Positions 8,557 to 17,477 of a DNA stretch of 64,000 nucleotides are shown here, in pieces. The DNA is taken from NCBI GenBank assembly GCA_965199105.1, contig CBDAQO010000002.1, positions 1,612,001 through 1,676,000 of the forward strand. Reading direction: 5' to 3'. The position numbers were made by a program, and so were the translations under genes. The notes beneath the pieces were generated by a model. That model did not search any database, was not told the origin of the DNA, and was given only the letters and a program-made list of their open reading frames with translations. Origin of the DNA: LMUY01 sp965199105 (lineage in GTDB: Bacteria; Pseudomonadota; Alphaproteobacteria; Acetobacterales; Acetobacteraceae). The number at the start of each line of letters is the position of its first letter. Within the stretch, counting starts at the first letter, position 1.

Positions 8557-9690
8557 ATGAGCGTCATGTCATGGCGCCGGTCGCCACTCGCCGAACGGCA
8601 TCGCGCGCTTGGCTCCTCGTTGCTCGACTGGAACGGCATGGAGACCGCCTGGACCTACGACAGCGACGTCGCCGACGAACACGAGGCAATCCGCACCAAG
8701 GCGGCCCTGATGGACGTGTCAGGCCTGCGCAAGGTCCATCTGGTGGGCCCGCACTCTCACCACGTGCTGCAGCGCGCCACCACCCGCGACGTGCGCAAGA
8801 TCTATCCCGGACGCTCCGTCTACGCAACGATCCTCACCGACGAGGGCAAGTTCGCCGACGACTGCATCCTCTATCGCACCGGCCCCAACGCCTGGTTGGT
8901 CGTCATCGGCTCAGGCACCGGCTACGAAACGCTCACCCGCGACGTCGTCGGCAAGAACGTGGCCATCCTGTTCGACGACGACCTACAGGACCTCTCGCTG
9001 CAAGGGCCGCTGGCCGTCGACTACCTCGAGCGTCACGTCCCAGCCATCCGCGCGCTGAAATACTTTCACCACCTGCAAACCACCCTGTTCGGCTGCCACG
9101 TCATGATCTCGCGCACCGGCTACACCGGCGAACGCGGCTACGAAATCTTCTGCCGCGCCGAAGACGCGCCGGTCATCTGGGACCGCATCCTCGCCGAGGG
9201 CCGCGCCATGGGCATCATCCCCGCCTCGTTCACCGCGCTCGATTGGCTCCGCGTCGAGAGCTACCTGCTCTTCTATCCCTACGACAACTCGCAGATGTAC
9301 CCGTTCGCCGACGAGCCGCCCGGCGACACGCTGTGGGAACTCGGCCTCGACTTCACCGTCTCCAAGGACAAGACCGAGTTCCGCGGCGCCGAGGAACACC
9401 GCCGCCTGAAGGGGCGCGAACGCTTCAAGATCTACGGCGTGCTGGCCGACACCGATGTCGCACTCAGCCCAGGCGACCAGCTCTACGCCAGCGGCGCCGC
9501 AGCCGGCATCGTCACCTGCGCAATGGTCTCCCGCCTGACACACCGCTCGATGGCCATCGCCCGGATGGACGTCGCCGCGGCCAAGCAGGGCACGCCGTTG
9601 CAAGTGCGCGGGAGCGCCATGGAATGCAGCGCCATCGCCCACCCCATCAACTTCGACGACCCGCTCAAAACGAAGCGCACCGCAGCCTAA
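8557..9690 (+). CDS. dmmD: GcvT-family folate-binding protein, dimethylamine monooxygenase subunit DmmD
   Basis: Tetrahydrofolate-binding aminomethyltransferase-fold protein, 377 aa. In the dmmDABC systems this subunit is thought to capture the formaldehyde released by amine oxidation as methylene-tetrahydrofolate. Recognisable GcvT-like segments are KAALMDVSGLRKVHLVG near the N-terminus, DLSLQGPLAVDYL, and SRTGYTGERGYEIFC mid-protein, followed by the C-terminal barrel. ATG 8557 has GAGGGAG seven bases upstream; upstream in-frame TTG codons are less likely. First gene of a four-gene run in the order D-A-B-C known from methylotrophic proteobacteria, with FolD and PurU genes nearby to process the folate-bound C1 unit. 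Confidence 0.8.
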   Translation: MSVMSWRRSPLAERHRALGSSLLDWNGMETAWTYDSDVADEHEAIRTKAALMDVSGLRKVHLVGPHSHHVLQRATTRDVRKIYPGRSVYATILTDEGKFADDCILYRTGPNAWLVVIGSGTGYETLTRDVVGKNVAILFDDDLQDLSLQGPLAVDYLERHVPAIRALKYFHHLQTTLFGCHVMISRTGYTGERGYEIFCRAEDAPVIWDRILAEGRAMGIIPASFTALDWLRVESYLLFYPYDNSQMYPFADEPPGDTLWELGLDFTVSKDKTEFRGAEEHRRLKGRERFKIYGVLADTDVALSPGDQLYASGAAAGIVTCAMVSRLTHRSMAIARMDVAAAKQGTPLQVRGSAMECSAIAHPINFDDPLKTKRTAA

Positions 9691-9734
9691 CCCGCCCAAA
9701 TCGCACCAGACCCGACACCACACCGAGGCGCCAA

Positions 9735-10322
9735 TTGCCGATCGTGAGCCGACCCGTCTACGGCACGCTGAACCCCAGCCGCGGCGCCCGCCACATCGTC
9801 ATCGCCGACGTCGCCGGCGCCACCGCCATCCTCGACATGGCGCCGCGATGCCCCCCCGGTTTCTTCGCCGCCGCAAGCTTGCTCCTCGTCACCCCCGACC
9901 CCTCCGCCATAGCCGACCGCTTGCGCCGCCTCCACCCAAACCTGCTGGCCGAAGACGCAACGCTCGATGCGGCCCTGCTCCGCCTCGCGCACATCCTCGC
10001 CACCGCGGCGATGGGCACGCAGCTCTACGCCGCCGGCAGCGAGGGGCTAATCGGCCAAGCCATCCGCACCGGCATGGCCGCCGGCCTGGAGCGCGCCGCC
10101 ATCGTCACCGAACACCGCGGCTCCGCGGCCCGCCGGGTCCAATGCGTGCATTGCAAGGCCATCATGGACGGTGTCACGACGCAGCCGGTGCGATGCCCCC
10201 AATGCGGCCTGGCCCTGCTGGTGCGGGATCACTACTCCCACCGCATCGCCGCCTTCCAGGGCGTGTGCATCGACGCCGAACAACCCGGCACCGCCCCGCC
10301 GCCCGAGCAAGCCTTCCCATGA
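9735..10322 (+). CDS. dmmA: Dimethylamine monooxygenase subunit DmmA-like protein
   Basis: About 195 aa. The C-terminal part contains a zinc-ribbon-like pair, CVHC (about 137-140) and CPQC (about 154-157), followed by LALLVRDHYSHR, as in DmmA-like proteins. The N-terminal half is Ala/Leu-rich with no motif I recognise. TTG 9735 is preferred because GAGG lies six bases upstream; GTG 9744 is an alternative. The open frame extends far upstream across dmmD in another frame, which is a shadow. Its stop overlaps the dmmB start (ATGA), so the two are translationally coupled. Assignment rests on gene order plus the zinc ribbon. Confidence 0.72.
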   Translation: MPIVSRPVYGTLNPSRGARHIVIADVAGATAILDMAPRCPPGFFAAASLLLVTPDPSAIADRLRRLHPNLLAEDATLDAALLRLAHILATAAMGTQLYAAGSEGLIGQAIRTGMAAGLERAAIVTEHRGSAARRVQCVHCKAIMDGVTTQPVRCPQCGLALLVRDHYSHRIAAFQGVCIDAEQPGTAPPPEQAFP

Positions 10323-11284
10323 GCGCAACCACGCCGCAGCTCCCCGTAATCGTCAGCGAAGTCGTCGACGTCACCCCCCAGGTCAAGCGCTTCCGCCTCG
10401 AACCCGCCGGACCCGGCCCGCTGCCCGCCTTCGCCGGCGGCGCCCACGTGGTCGTTTCGGCGCCAGACGGGCAAACCGTCCACCGCCGCGCCTATTCGCT
10501 GATGAGCCCGCCATCGCAAACCGCAAGCTACATGATCAGCGTCAGGCGCGATGACACGGGGCGCGGCGCGTCGCGCCACATGCACGAGCGGGTCGGCGTC
10601 GGCGCAAGGCTCGCGATCAGCCACCCCGTCAACCTGTTCCCCATCGCGCAGCGGGCCAAAAAACACCTCCTGCTCGCAGGCGGCATCGGCATCACCCCGT
10701 TCCTCGCCATGATGCACCAACTCAACGAGCAGGCCCGCCCGTTCGAGCTGCACTACGCCGCCCGGTCGCAAGACGAAGCGGCCTACGCTGCCGAAATCCA
10801 AGCTCGCTACGGCCATCATGCCCGGTTCTACCATTCCAACCTCGGCGAGCGGCTGCCGCTCGCGACCATCCTGGCGAACCAGCCCCTCGGCACGCATGTC
10901 TACGTCTGCGGCCCTAGGCGCATGCTCGAGGACGCGACCCAAACCGCCGCCGCCTGCGGCTGGCCCGACCCGGCGGTTCACTGCGAGCGGTTCGGCGCGC
11001 CGCCCGGTGGCGAGCCGTTCGAGGTGCGGCTCAGCCGGTCCCGCATCGCCGTGCAGGTCGGCGCCCACCAGAGCATGCTGGAGGCGATCGAGGCCGCCGG
11101 CGTCCCAGCGCCCTCACTGTGCCGCGGCGGCGCTTGTGGCCAGTGCGAGGCGAGGGTGCTGGCTTGCGACGGCGCCTTGCTGCATCACGACCACGTCCTC
11201 ACCGCCGACGACAAGGCAGCCGGGCACAAGATCATGCCTTGCGTGTCGCGCTTCATCGGCCGCTCCCTGGTGATCGACCTTTGA
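10319..11284 (+). CDS. dmmB: Reductase subunit of dimethylamine monooxygenase (FMN, NAD(P)H, 2Fe-2S)
   Basis: Phthalate-dioxygenase-reductase/VanB-type protein of 321 aa that passes electrons from NAD(P)H to the oxygenase. The flavin-binding domain has RRAYSLMSPP (RxYS motif), the nucleotide-binding domain has LLLAGGIGITPFLAMM (about 118-133) and VYVCGPRRML, and the C-terminal plant-type ferredoxin domain has CRGGACGQC with a fourth Cys about 30 residues later. ATG 10319 overlaps the dmmA stop. The heme-dependent oxidative N-demethylase of Pseudomonas has an equivalent subunit, which supports the assignment. Confidence 0.83.
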   Translation: MSATTPQLPVIVSEVVDVTPQVKRFRLEPAGPGPLPAFAGGAHVVVSAPDGQTVHRRAYSLMSPPSQTASYMISVRRDDTGRGASRHMHERVGVGARLAISHPVNLFPIAQRAKKHLLLAGGIGITPFLAMMHQLNEQARPFELHYAARSQDEAAYAAEIQARYGHHARFYHSNLGERLPLATILANQPLGTHVYVCGPRRMLEDATQTAAACGWPDPAVHCERFGAPPGGEPFEVRLSRSRIAVQVGAHQSMLEAIEAAGVPAPSLCRGGACGQCEARVLACDGALLHHDHVLTADDKAAGHKIMPCVSRFIGRSLVIDL

Positions 11285-11318
11285 CCAGGAAAACCACCCC
11301 AAGCAGAGCCGAGGAACC

Positions 11319-12347
11319 ATGAGCCTGGTATTCCACGAAGAGACCTTCCGCGACGACTTCACCTTCCGCAACAGTCCAGCCGGCATCCAGCGCTTCCCGT
11401 TCCCGTTCGACCGCGATGACTACATGTACGCCGTCAACATCGAGCCGCATGTCCAAGGGCCGCCAGGATCGGTGTTCGAAAACCTCATCGACGTCGACGA
11501 GCACTACGTCGCCGAACTCCACGACCGCGCCTTGGTCCTGCAGGAAGACCCACTGCGCTGCCAATCCCTGCCGCACATGGCGCCCGCCGGATGGGACGTG
11601 CTGGAACTGCTGATGACCCACCACGCCCAGGGCTACCCCGAGCACTTCACCTTGCACCGCGACGGCGACCGCTGGCGCTGGATCAACCGCCCGCTCGGCA
11701 TCGACGATCGCTTCACCTTCGGCCAGGAGGCCACCCTGCCTCGACCGCCGTTCGAATACATCACCCGCCAGGCCCAGGGTGACTTCGTGGTGCTCGACCA
11801 GCGCGACGACAACCTCTGGATGGACGCCGGCATGGTCACCACCCAGGCCGACTGGTCGCTCGACTTCGACATCGGCATGAACTTCCTGGAATGGCACGCG
11901 CCCGTCCCGCTCGCCCACCAGTTGGGCATCTTCCAGCGCGCCCTGAAGTTCATGATGGCTTTGCGTCAAGGCGCCCCCACCCGCCGCTTCAACTGGACCA
12001 TGACGATCAACCCGCGCCTGGACACCAGCCCGGAGGCCTACCCCAAATGGGGCCCGGACCGCCTGTCCGTCACCCCCGCCAACGTCGGCAGCAAGGTCTA
12101 CCTGCGGGTCGAGGTGCAGAGTTTCTGGCGGCTGCCGCGCTCCAACGCCGTGCTGTTCCCCATCCGCTGCTACCTGCTCAGCCTCGAGGACCTCGCGACC
12201 GTCCCCCAATGGGCGCGCCGCCTGCACCGCGTCCTGCGCGACCTGCCAGCGGAGTTGGCCGACTACAAGGGCCTGTCACGCTGGCGCCCACTCGCCGTCG
12301 ACTACCTAGAGCAGATCCCGATCAGGTCGAATGACCTGATCGGGTGA
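11319..12347 (+). CDS. dmmC: Heme-dependent oxidative N-demethylase catalytic subunit (DUF3445), DmmC
   Basis: DUF3445 protein of 342 aa; family members bind heme in a PAS-like fold and oxidatively demethylate dimethylamine to methylamine and formaldehyde. Family-typical segments are EEDPLRCQSLPHMAP-like sequence near residue 75, a long WSLDFDIGMNFLEWHAPVPL stretch, RRFNWTMTINPRLDTSPEAY, and VYLRVEVQSFWRLPRSNAVL. ATG 11319 has GAGGA just upstream. The last 14 codons (from LEQIPIR onward) are encoded by the 114-bp-type repeat that starts at 12306, so the native protein probably ended near DYL. Expressed with dmmDAB. Confidence 0.82.
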   Translation: MSLVFHEETFRDDFTFRNSPAGIQRFPFPFDRDDYMYAVNIEPHVQGPPGSVFENLIDVDEHYVAELHDRALVLQEDPLRCQSLPHMAPAGWDVLELLMTHHAQGYPEHFTLHRDGDRWRWINRPLGIDDRFTFGQEATLPRPPFEYITRQAQGDFVVLDQRDDNLWMDAGMVTTQADWSLDFDIGMNFLEWHAPVPLAHQLGIFQRALKFMMALRQGAPTRRFNWTMTINPRLDTSPEAYPKWGPDRLSVTPANVGSKVYLRVEVQSFWRLPRSNAVLFPIRCYLLSLEDLATVPQWARRLHRVLRDLPAELADYKGLSRWRPLAVDYLEQIPIRSNDLIG

Positions 12348-12417
12348 AGATGTTCGCCAAAACAAAGAGCTAGAATATCTGAAGTGAGCCAAGGCGAACG
12401 GAAAATGTTCTAGCCCA
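12306..12417 (+). repeat. Copy A (divergent) of the 114-bp hairpin element
   Basis: Begins CTAGAGCAGATCCCGATCAG inside the end of dmmC and ends near TGTTCTAGCCC. It contains a perfect stem CCCGATCAGGTC-GAAT-GACCTGATCGGG, matching copies at 19542 and 44074 apart from compensatory stem changes. The rest is diverged. Unlike the other copies its TAG is out of frame with the host gene, which reads on into the element. Confidence 0.85.
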
Positions 12418-12444
12418 CTTCGACGAAGGCTAATCCGCAGGTGT

Positions 12445-12466
12445 CCAGAGGACGACCGTCCTCTGG
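12445..12466. repeat. Perfect hairpin
   Basis: CCAGAGGAC-GACC-GTCCTCTGG: nine-base-pair perfect stem with a four-base loop, between the repeat copy at the end of dmmC and the 41-bp array. No T-run follows on either strand, so it is not a classic terminator. Confidence 0.7.
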
Positions 12467-12476
12467 TGGGGCCAGA

Positions 12477-12640
12477 GCATGATCTCTTCGATCATGCTCC
12501 GCTTGACTGAGAAAAAAGCATGATCTCTTCGATCATGCTCCGCTTGACTGAGAAAAAAGCATGATCTCTTCGATCATGCTCCGCTTGACTGAGAAAAAAG
12601 CATGATCTCTTCGATCATGCTCCGCTTGACTGAGAAAAGA
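12477..12640. repeat. Tandem array, 4 x 41 bp, each unit a hairpin plus A-run
   Basis: Four units beginning at 12477, 12518, 12559 and 12600. Each contains GCATGATC-TCTTC-GATCATGC (eight-bp perfect stem), then TCCGCTTGACTGAG and a run of six A. The first three are identical; the last A-run has a G. On the minus strand each unit reads T6 before the hairpin. The array fills the convergent gap between dmmC and folD; there are no unique spacers, so it is not a CRISPR. Confidence 0.9.
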
Positions 12641-12658
12641 GCAGCGGCAAAGCCCGAC

Positions 12659-13544
<886 letters not shown>

Positions 13545-13552
<8 letters not shown>

Positions 13553-14408
13553 GGAACACCACCGTGCGCGCGCCGTTCAGCAGCACCCGCCCTTCCAAAT
13601 GCCAGCGCAGCGCCCGCGACAGGACCCGGCGTTCGATGTCGCGGCCTTGGCGCACCAAATCCTCCGGCGTGTCCTGATGGCTGATCCGTTCCACGTCCTG
13701 TTCGATGATCGGTCCCTCGTCCAACTCGGCAGTCACGAAATGCGCCGTCGCCCCAATCAGCTTCACGCCGCGCGCATGGGCCTGGTGATACGGCTTGGCA
13801 CCCTTGAAGCCGGGCAGGAACGAGTGGTGGATGTTGATGCAACGCCCGGACAGCTTGGCCGCAAAATCGTCCGACAGCACCTGCATGTAGCGCGCCAGCA
13901 CCACCAGGTCGGTGCGCGTCTCCTGCACCAGCGCCCAGATGCGCGCCTCCTGCACCAACTTCGTCTCCTTGCTCACCGGCAGGTGGTGGAAGTCGACGCC
14001 CGCCAAGTCCATCAGCGCATAGCTCTCCCGCGGATGGTTGGACACCACGGCGCTCACCTCCAACGGCAACTCCCCAATGCGCCAGCGATACAGGATATCA
14101 CGCAGGCAGTGGTCGAACCGCGACACCAGGATCATCACCCGCGGCAACTTGTCACGGTCGCGCAGGCTCCACACCATGCCAAACCGCATCCCCAGGCCTG
14201 CAAGCTGGTCGGACAGCGCCGCCGCATCGAGCTTGCCGCCGGGATGGTCCATCACGATGCGGGCAAAGAACCGATTGCCCTCCGCGTCGTCATATTGCTG
14301 CGCCTCACGGATGTTGCCGCCGTGCTCGAAAATGGCGGTCGCAACCGCGGCCACGATGCCCGGGCGGTTCGGGCACGAGAGCGTCAGGATGTGCTGGTGG
14401 GTGGCCAT
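13545..14408 (-). CDS. purU: Formyltetrahydrofolate deformylase PurU
   Basis: Hydrolyses 10-formyl-THF to formate and THF, the last step of C1 oxidation through folate. 287 aa: an N-terminal ACT domain (HILTLSCPNRPGIVAAV) then a formyltransferase domain with NIHHSFLPGFKGAKPYHQA and GATAHFVTAELDEGPII. I place the start at ATG 14408 (MATHQHILT), which gives the family-typical N-terminus; the frame is open 90 bases further upstream. Co-transcribed with folD and divergent from mgsA. Confidence 0.94.
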
Positions 14409-14521
14409 CGCGGCTCCAAAACAGGGCAGGGGGGATGCCCCGGCCAAACCCTCACGAGCCCGCCGACCACCCATCGCTCCGTTACACATGTTTCCCACTA
14501 AGAAAAGTGATTTCTCACCGG

Positions 14522-14549
14522 TTGACAGTCACACCACCCGATGTAAGGT
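14522..14549 (+). promoter_or_regulatory. Candidate promoter of mgsABC-gmaS
   Basis: A perfect TTGACA (14522-14527) is followed after 16 bases by TAAGGT (14544-14549, 3/6 match), and 13 bases further comes GGGGAGG and the GTG start of mgsA. Just upstream is a short inverted repeat AGAAA-N5-TTTCT that may be an operator. Confidence 0.4.
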
Positions 14550-14575
14550 CGCGCAAGCAAAGGGGAGGCGGTAGC

Positions 14576-15442
14576 GTGTGTGGCATCATCGGGCTGTTCT
14601 TGAAGCGGGACAGGCTGCAAGCCGACCTCGGCAAGTATATGGGCGCAATGCTGGTCACCATGCGCGACCGCGGTCCCGACAGCGCCGGGTTCGCCGTCTA
14701 CAGCCAGGATATCGGCGCCGTTAAGCTCACCCTAAGCGGCGCCGACGCCAACCTCGCTTTGGCCGCAACGCTCGGCGTCCCCGCAGAACAGCGCGACACC
14801 CACCTGGTGCTGCACGTCCCAGAGTGCCGGCTCGCCGAGATCCGCGCCGAACTCGCGCACCACCAGGTGACGATGGTCGGCGAGGGCCGGCGCATGGAGC
14901 TGTACAAGGAAGTCGGCCAGCCCGCCGAGGTCGCCGCCCGTTTCGGCCTCGCATCCATGGCCGGAACCCACGGCATCGGCCACACCCGCATGGCGACGGA
15001 AAGCGCCGTGACGGTCGGCGGCGCGCACCCCTACACCACGGGCGACGACCAGTGCCTCGTGCACAACGGCAGCCTGTCCAACCACAACGCGTGGCGGCGC
15101 AAGCTGGTCCGCGAGGGCTTCACCTTCCACACCGAAAACGACACCGAGGTCGCCGCCGCCTATCTCTCCTGGCGCATGCGCGAAGGCCATAGCCTCGAGA
15201 GCGCACTGGATGCCAGCCTCGGCGACCTCGACGGCTTCTACACCTTCGTCGTCGGCACCCGGACCGGCTTCGCCGTGCTGCGCGACCCGGTCTGCTGCAA
15301 ACCCGCGGTCATGGCCGAAACCGACGACTGGGTCGCCTTCGGAAGCGAATACCGCGCCCTCGTCGAACTGCCCGACATCGACCATGCGCGCGTGTGGGAG
15401 CCCGAGCCAGCCAGGGTCTACGCCTGGGAACGCGCCGCGTGA
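14576..15442 (+). CDS. mgsA: N-methylglutamate synthase subunit A, class II glutamine amidotransferase
   Basis: 288-aa glutamine amidotransferase-like subunit. GTG at 14576 (GGGGAGG seven bases upstream) puts Cys at position 2, the N-terminal nucleophile after Met removal (CGIIGLFLKRDR). Further family residues are TMRDRGPDSAGFAVY, GIGHTRMATESAV and CLVHNGSLSNHNAWRR. The open frame starts earlier but that would bury the nucleophile. With the GXGXG and FMN subunits it forms the GltB-like complex that makes N-methylglutamate from methylamine (via gamma-glutamylmethylamide). The stop overlaps the next start (GTGA). Confidence 0.87.
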   Translation: MCGIIGLFLKRDRLQADLGKYMGAMLVTMRDRGPDSAGFAVYSQDIGAVKLTLSGADANLALAATLGVPAEQRDTHLVLHVPECRLAEIRAELAHHQVTMVGEGRRMELYKEVGQPAEVAARFGLASMAGTHGIGHTRMATESAVTVGGAHPYTTGDDQCLVHNGSLSNHNAWRRKLVREGFTFHTENDTEVAAAYLSWRMREGHSLESALDASLGDLDGFYTFVVGTRTGFAVLRDPVCCKPAVMAETDDWVAFGSEYRALVELPDIDHARVWEPEPARVYAWERAA

Positions 15443-16128
15443 GTGAGGTGGTCGATCTCGCCCAAACCCCGGTCCGCAGCCTCAATGCAACGCTCCACGG
15501 CCTCGAACCCCACACCAACCGCACCGTGTGGCGCGTGCTCAACCCGCGCGGCCAGCACGCGCTGGCGGTCGGCATGGACGCGCCGCTCCGGGTCGAGATC
15601 GCAGGCCACGCAGGCTATTACTGCGCCGGAATGAACAACGGCGCCACCGTGGTGGTCGAGGGCAACGCGGGCAACGGCGTGGCCGAAAACATGATGTCCG
15701 GCCGCGTCCACGTGCGCGGCGATGCCAGCGCCGCCGCCGGCGCCACCGCGCATGGCGGCATGCTGGTGATCGACGGCAACGCAGCCGCCCGCTGCGGCAT
15801 CAGCATGAAGGGCGTCGACATCGTGGTCGGCGGCAGTGTCGGCCACATGAGCGCCTTCATGGCCCAGGCCGGCACCCTCTCCGTGCTCGGCGACGCCGGC
15901 GACAGCCTCGGCGACAGCATCTACGAGGCCCAATTGTTCATCCGCGGCAGCGTCGCCAGCCTGGGCGCCGATTGCGTCGAAAAACCCATGCACGACCAGC
16001 ACCGCGCCGCCCTGGCCGCCCGCTTGGCCACCGCCGGGTTCGCCGGCGTGGGCCTCGGCGAATTCCGCCGCTACGGCTCGGCGCGCCGGCTCTACCATTT
16101 CCACGTCGACAACGCGGGCGAGTATTGA
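15439..16128 (+). CDS. mgsB: N-methylglutamate synthase subunit B (glutamate synthase GXGXG domain)
   Basis: 229-aa protein made largely of the right-handed beta-helix of the glutamate synthase alpha-subunit C-terminus: regularly spaced Gly-rich turns such as GHAGYYCAGMNNGATVVVEG, GNAGNGVAENMMSG and GSVGHMSAFMAQAG. GTG start overlaps the mgsA stop. It is thought to have a structural and channelling role between the amidotransferase and FMN subunits. Confidence 0.85.
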   Translation: MSEVVDLAQTPVRSLNATLHGLEPHTNRTVWRVLNPRGQHALAVGMDAPLRVEIAGHAGYYCAGMNNGATVVVEGNAGNGVAENMMSGRVHVRGDASAAAGATAHGGMLVIDGNAAARCGISMKGVDIVVGGSVGHMSAFMAQAGTLSVLGDAGDSLGDSIYEAQLFIRGSVASLGADCVEKPMHDQHRAALAARLATAGFAGVGLGEFRRYGSARRLYHFHVDNAGEY

Positions 16129-17477
16129 TGGGCCAGCTTCCCACCCCCCACACGTCAAACCCAAGGCCAGCCGCCCGCGAGAGCGCCACCTTCGACCGCG
16201 CCACCCTCGCCGAAATCCGCCGCGCCGCCGCCACCGGCATCTACGACATCCGCGGCTACGGCGCCAAACGCGCGCTACCCCACTTCGACGACCTGCTATT
16301 CCTCGGCGCCAGCATCAGCCGCTACCCGCTGGAAGGCTACCGCGAGCGCTGCGGCACCGAAGTCGTCCTCGGCGCCCGCCATGCCAAGCAGCCGATCACG
16401 CTGAAGATCCCCATCACCGTCGCCGGCATGAGCTTCGGCAGCCTGTCCGCACAGGCCAAAGAGGCGCTCGGCCGCGGCGCCACCATCGCCGGAACCAGCA
16501 CCACCACCGGCGACGGCGGTATGACCGCGGAAGAACGCCAAAGCAGCCAAACCCTGGTCTACCAATACCTGCCAAGCCGCTACGGCATGAACCCGGACGA
16601 CCTGCGCGCCGCCGACGCCATCGAGATCGTCATCGGCCAAGGCGCCAAACCCGGCGGCGGCGGCATGCTGCTCGGCCAGAAAATCACTCCCCGCGTCGCC
16701 GCCATGCGCACCCTGCCGCCCGGTATCGACCAGCGCAGCGCCAGCCGCCACCCCGACTGGACCGGCCCGGACGACCTCGAAATCAAGATCCTCGAACTGC
16801 GCGAAGTCACCGACTGGCAAAAGCCGATCTACGTGAAAATCGGCGCCTCCCGCCCGTATTACGACACCGCGCTCGCCGCCAAGGCCGGCGCCGACGTCGT
16901 CGTGCTCGACGGCATGCAGGGCGGCACCGCCGCCACCCAGACGGTGTTCATCGAGCATGTCGGCCTCCCCATCCTGGCCGCGATCCGCCCCGCCGTGCAG
17001 GCCCTGCAGGACCTCGGCCTGCACCGCCAAGTGCAACTGATCGTCTCCGGCGGCATCCGCAACGGCGCCGACGTCGCCAAGGCGCTCGCCCTCGGCGCCG
17101 ACGCCGTGAGCATCGGCACCGCCGCCCTCGCCGCCCTCGGCGACAACGACCCGGCGTTCGAAGCCGACTACGCCGCCCTCGGCACCCACGCCGGCGCCTA
17201 CGACGCCTGGCACGAAGGCCTCGACCCCGCCGGCATCACCACCCAGGACCCAGTGCTCGCCGCCCGGCTGGACCCGGTGCTCGGCGGACGGCGCCTGGCC
17301 AACTACCTCGCCGTCCTCACCCTCGAGGCGCAAACCATCGCCCGCGCCTGCGGCAAGAGCCACGTGCACAACCTCGAACCGGAGGACCTCGTGGCGCTCA
17401 CCGTCGAAGCCGCCGCCATGGCGCGGGTCCCGCTCGCCGGCACCACCTGGATCCCCGGCCAAGGGGCCGCCCCATGA
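16128..17477 (+). CDS. mgsC: N-methylglutamate synthase subunit C (FMN-dependent GltB-like domain)
   Basis: 449-aa FMN-binding glutamate synthase central domain, the catalytic subunit. Signature segments: ITVAGMSFGSLSAQAKEALG, IVIGQGAKPGGGGMLLGQK, PIYVKIGASRPYYD, VVLDGMQGGTAATQ and the phosphate-binding loop LIVSGGIRNGADVAKALALG. ATG shares one base with the mgsB stop (TGATG). Ends four bases into gmaS. The operon order A-B-C-gmaS is typical of the N-methylglutamate pathway. Confidence 0.87.
   Translation: MGQLPTPHTSNPRPAARESATFDRATLAEIRRAAATGIYDIRGYGAKRALPHFDDLLFLGASISRYPLEGYRERCGTEVVLGARHAKQPITLKIPITVAGMSFGSLSAQAKEALGRGATIAGTSTTTGDGGMTAEERQSSQTLVYQYLPSRYGMNPDDLRAADAIEIVIGQGAKPGGGGMLLGQKITPRVAAMRTLPPGIDQRSASRHPDWTGPDDLEIKILELREVTDWQKPIYVKIGASRPYYDTALAAKAGADVVVLDGMQGGTAATQTVFIEHVGLPILAAIRPAVQALQDLGLHRQVQLIVSGGIRNGADVAKALALGADAVSIGTAALAALGDNDPAFEADYAALGTHAGAYDAWHEGLDPAGITTQDPVLAARLDPVLGGRRLANYLAVLTLEAQTIARACGKSHVHNLEPEDLVALTVEAAAMARVPLAGTTWIPGQGAAP

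Noticed and set aside
8478..9734. Long in-frame N-terminal extension of dmmA
   Set aside because: It covers dmmD in another frame and is Arg/Pro/His-rich; the start is set by the ribosome-binding site at 9725-9728.
12477..12640. The 41-bp array as a CRISPR
   Set aside because: The units are directly adjacent with no unique spacers, and no cas genes are near.
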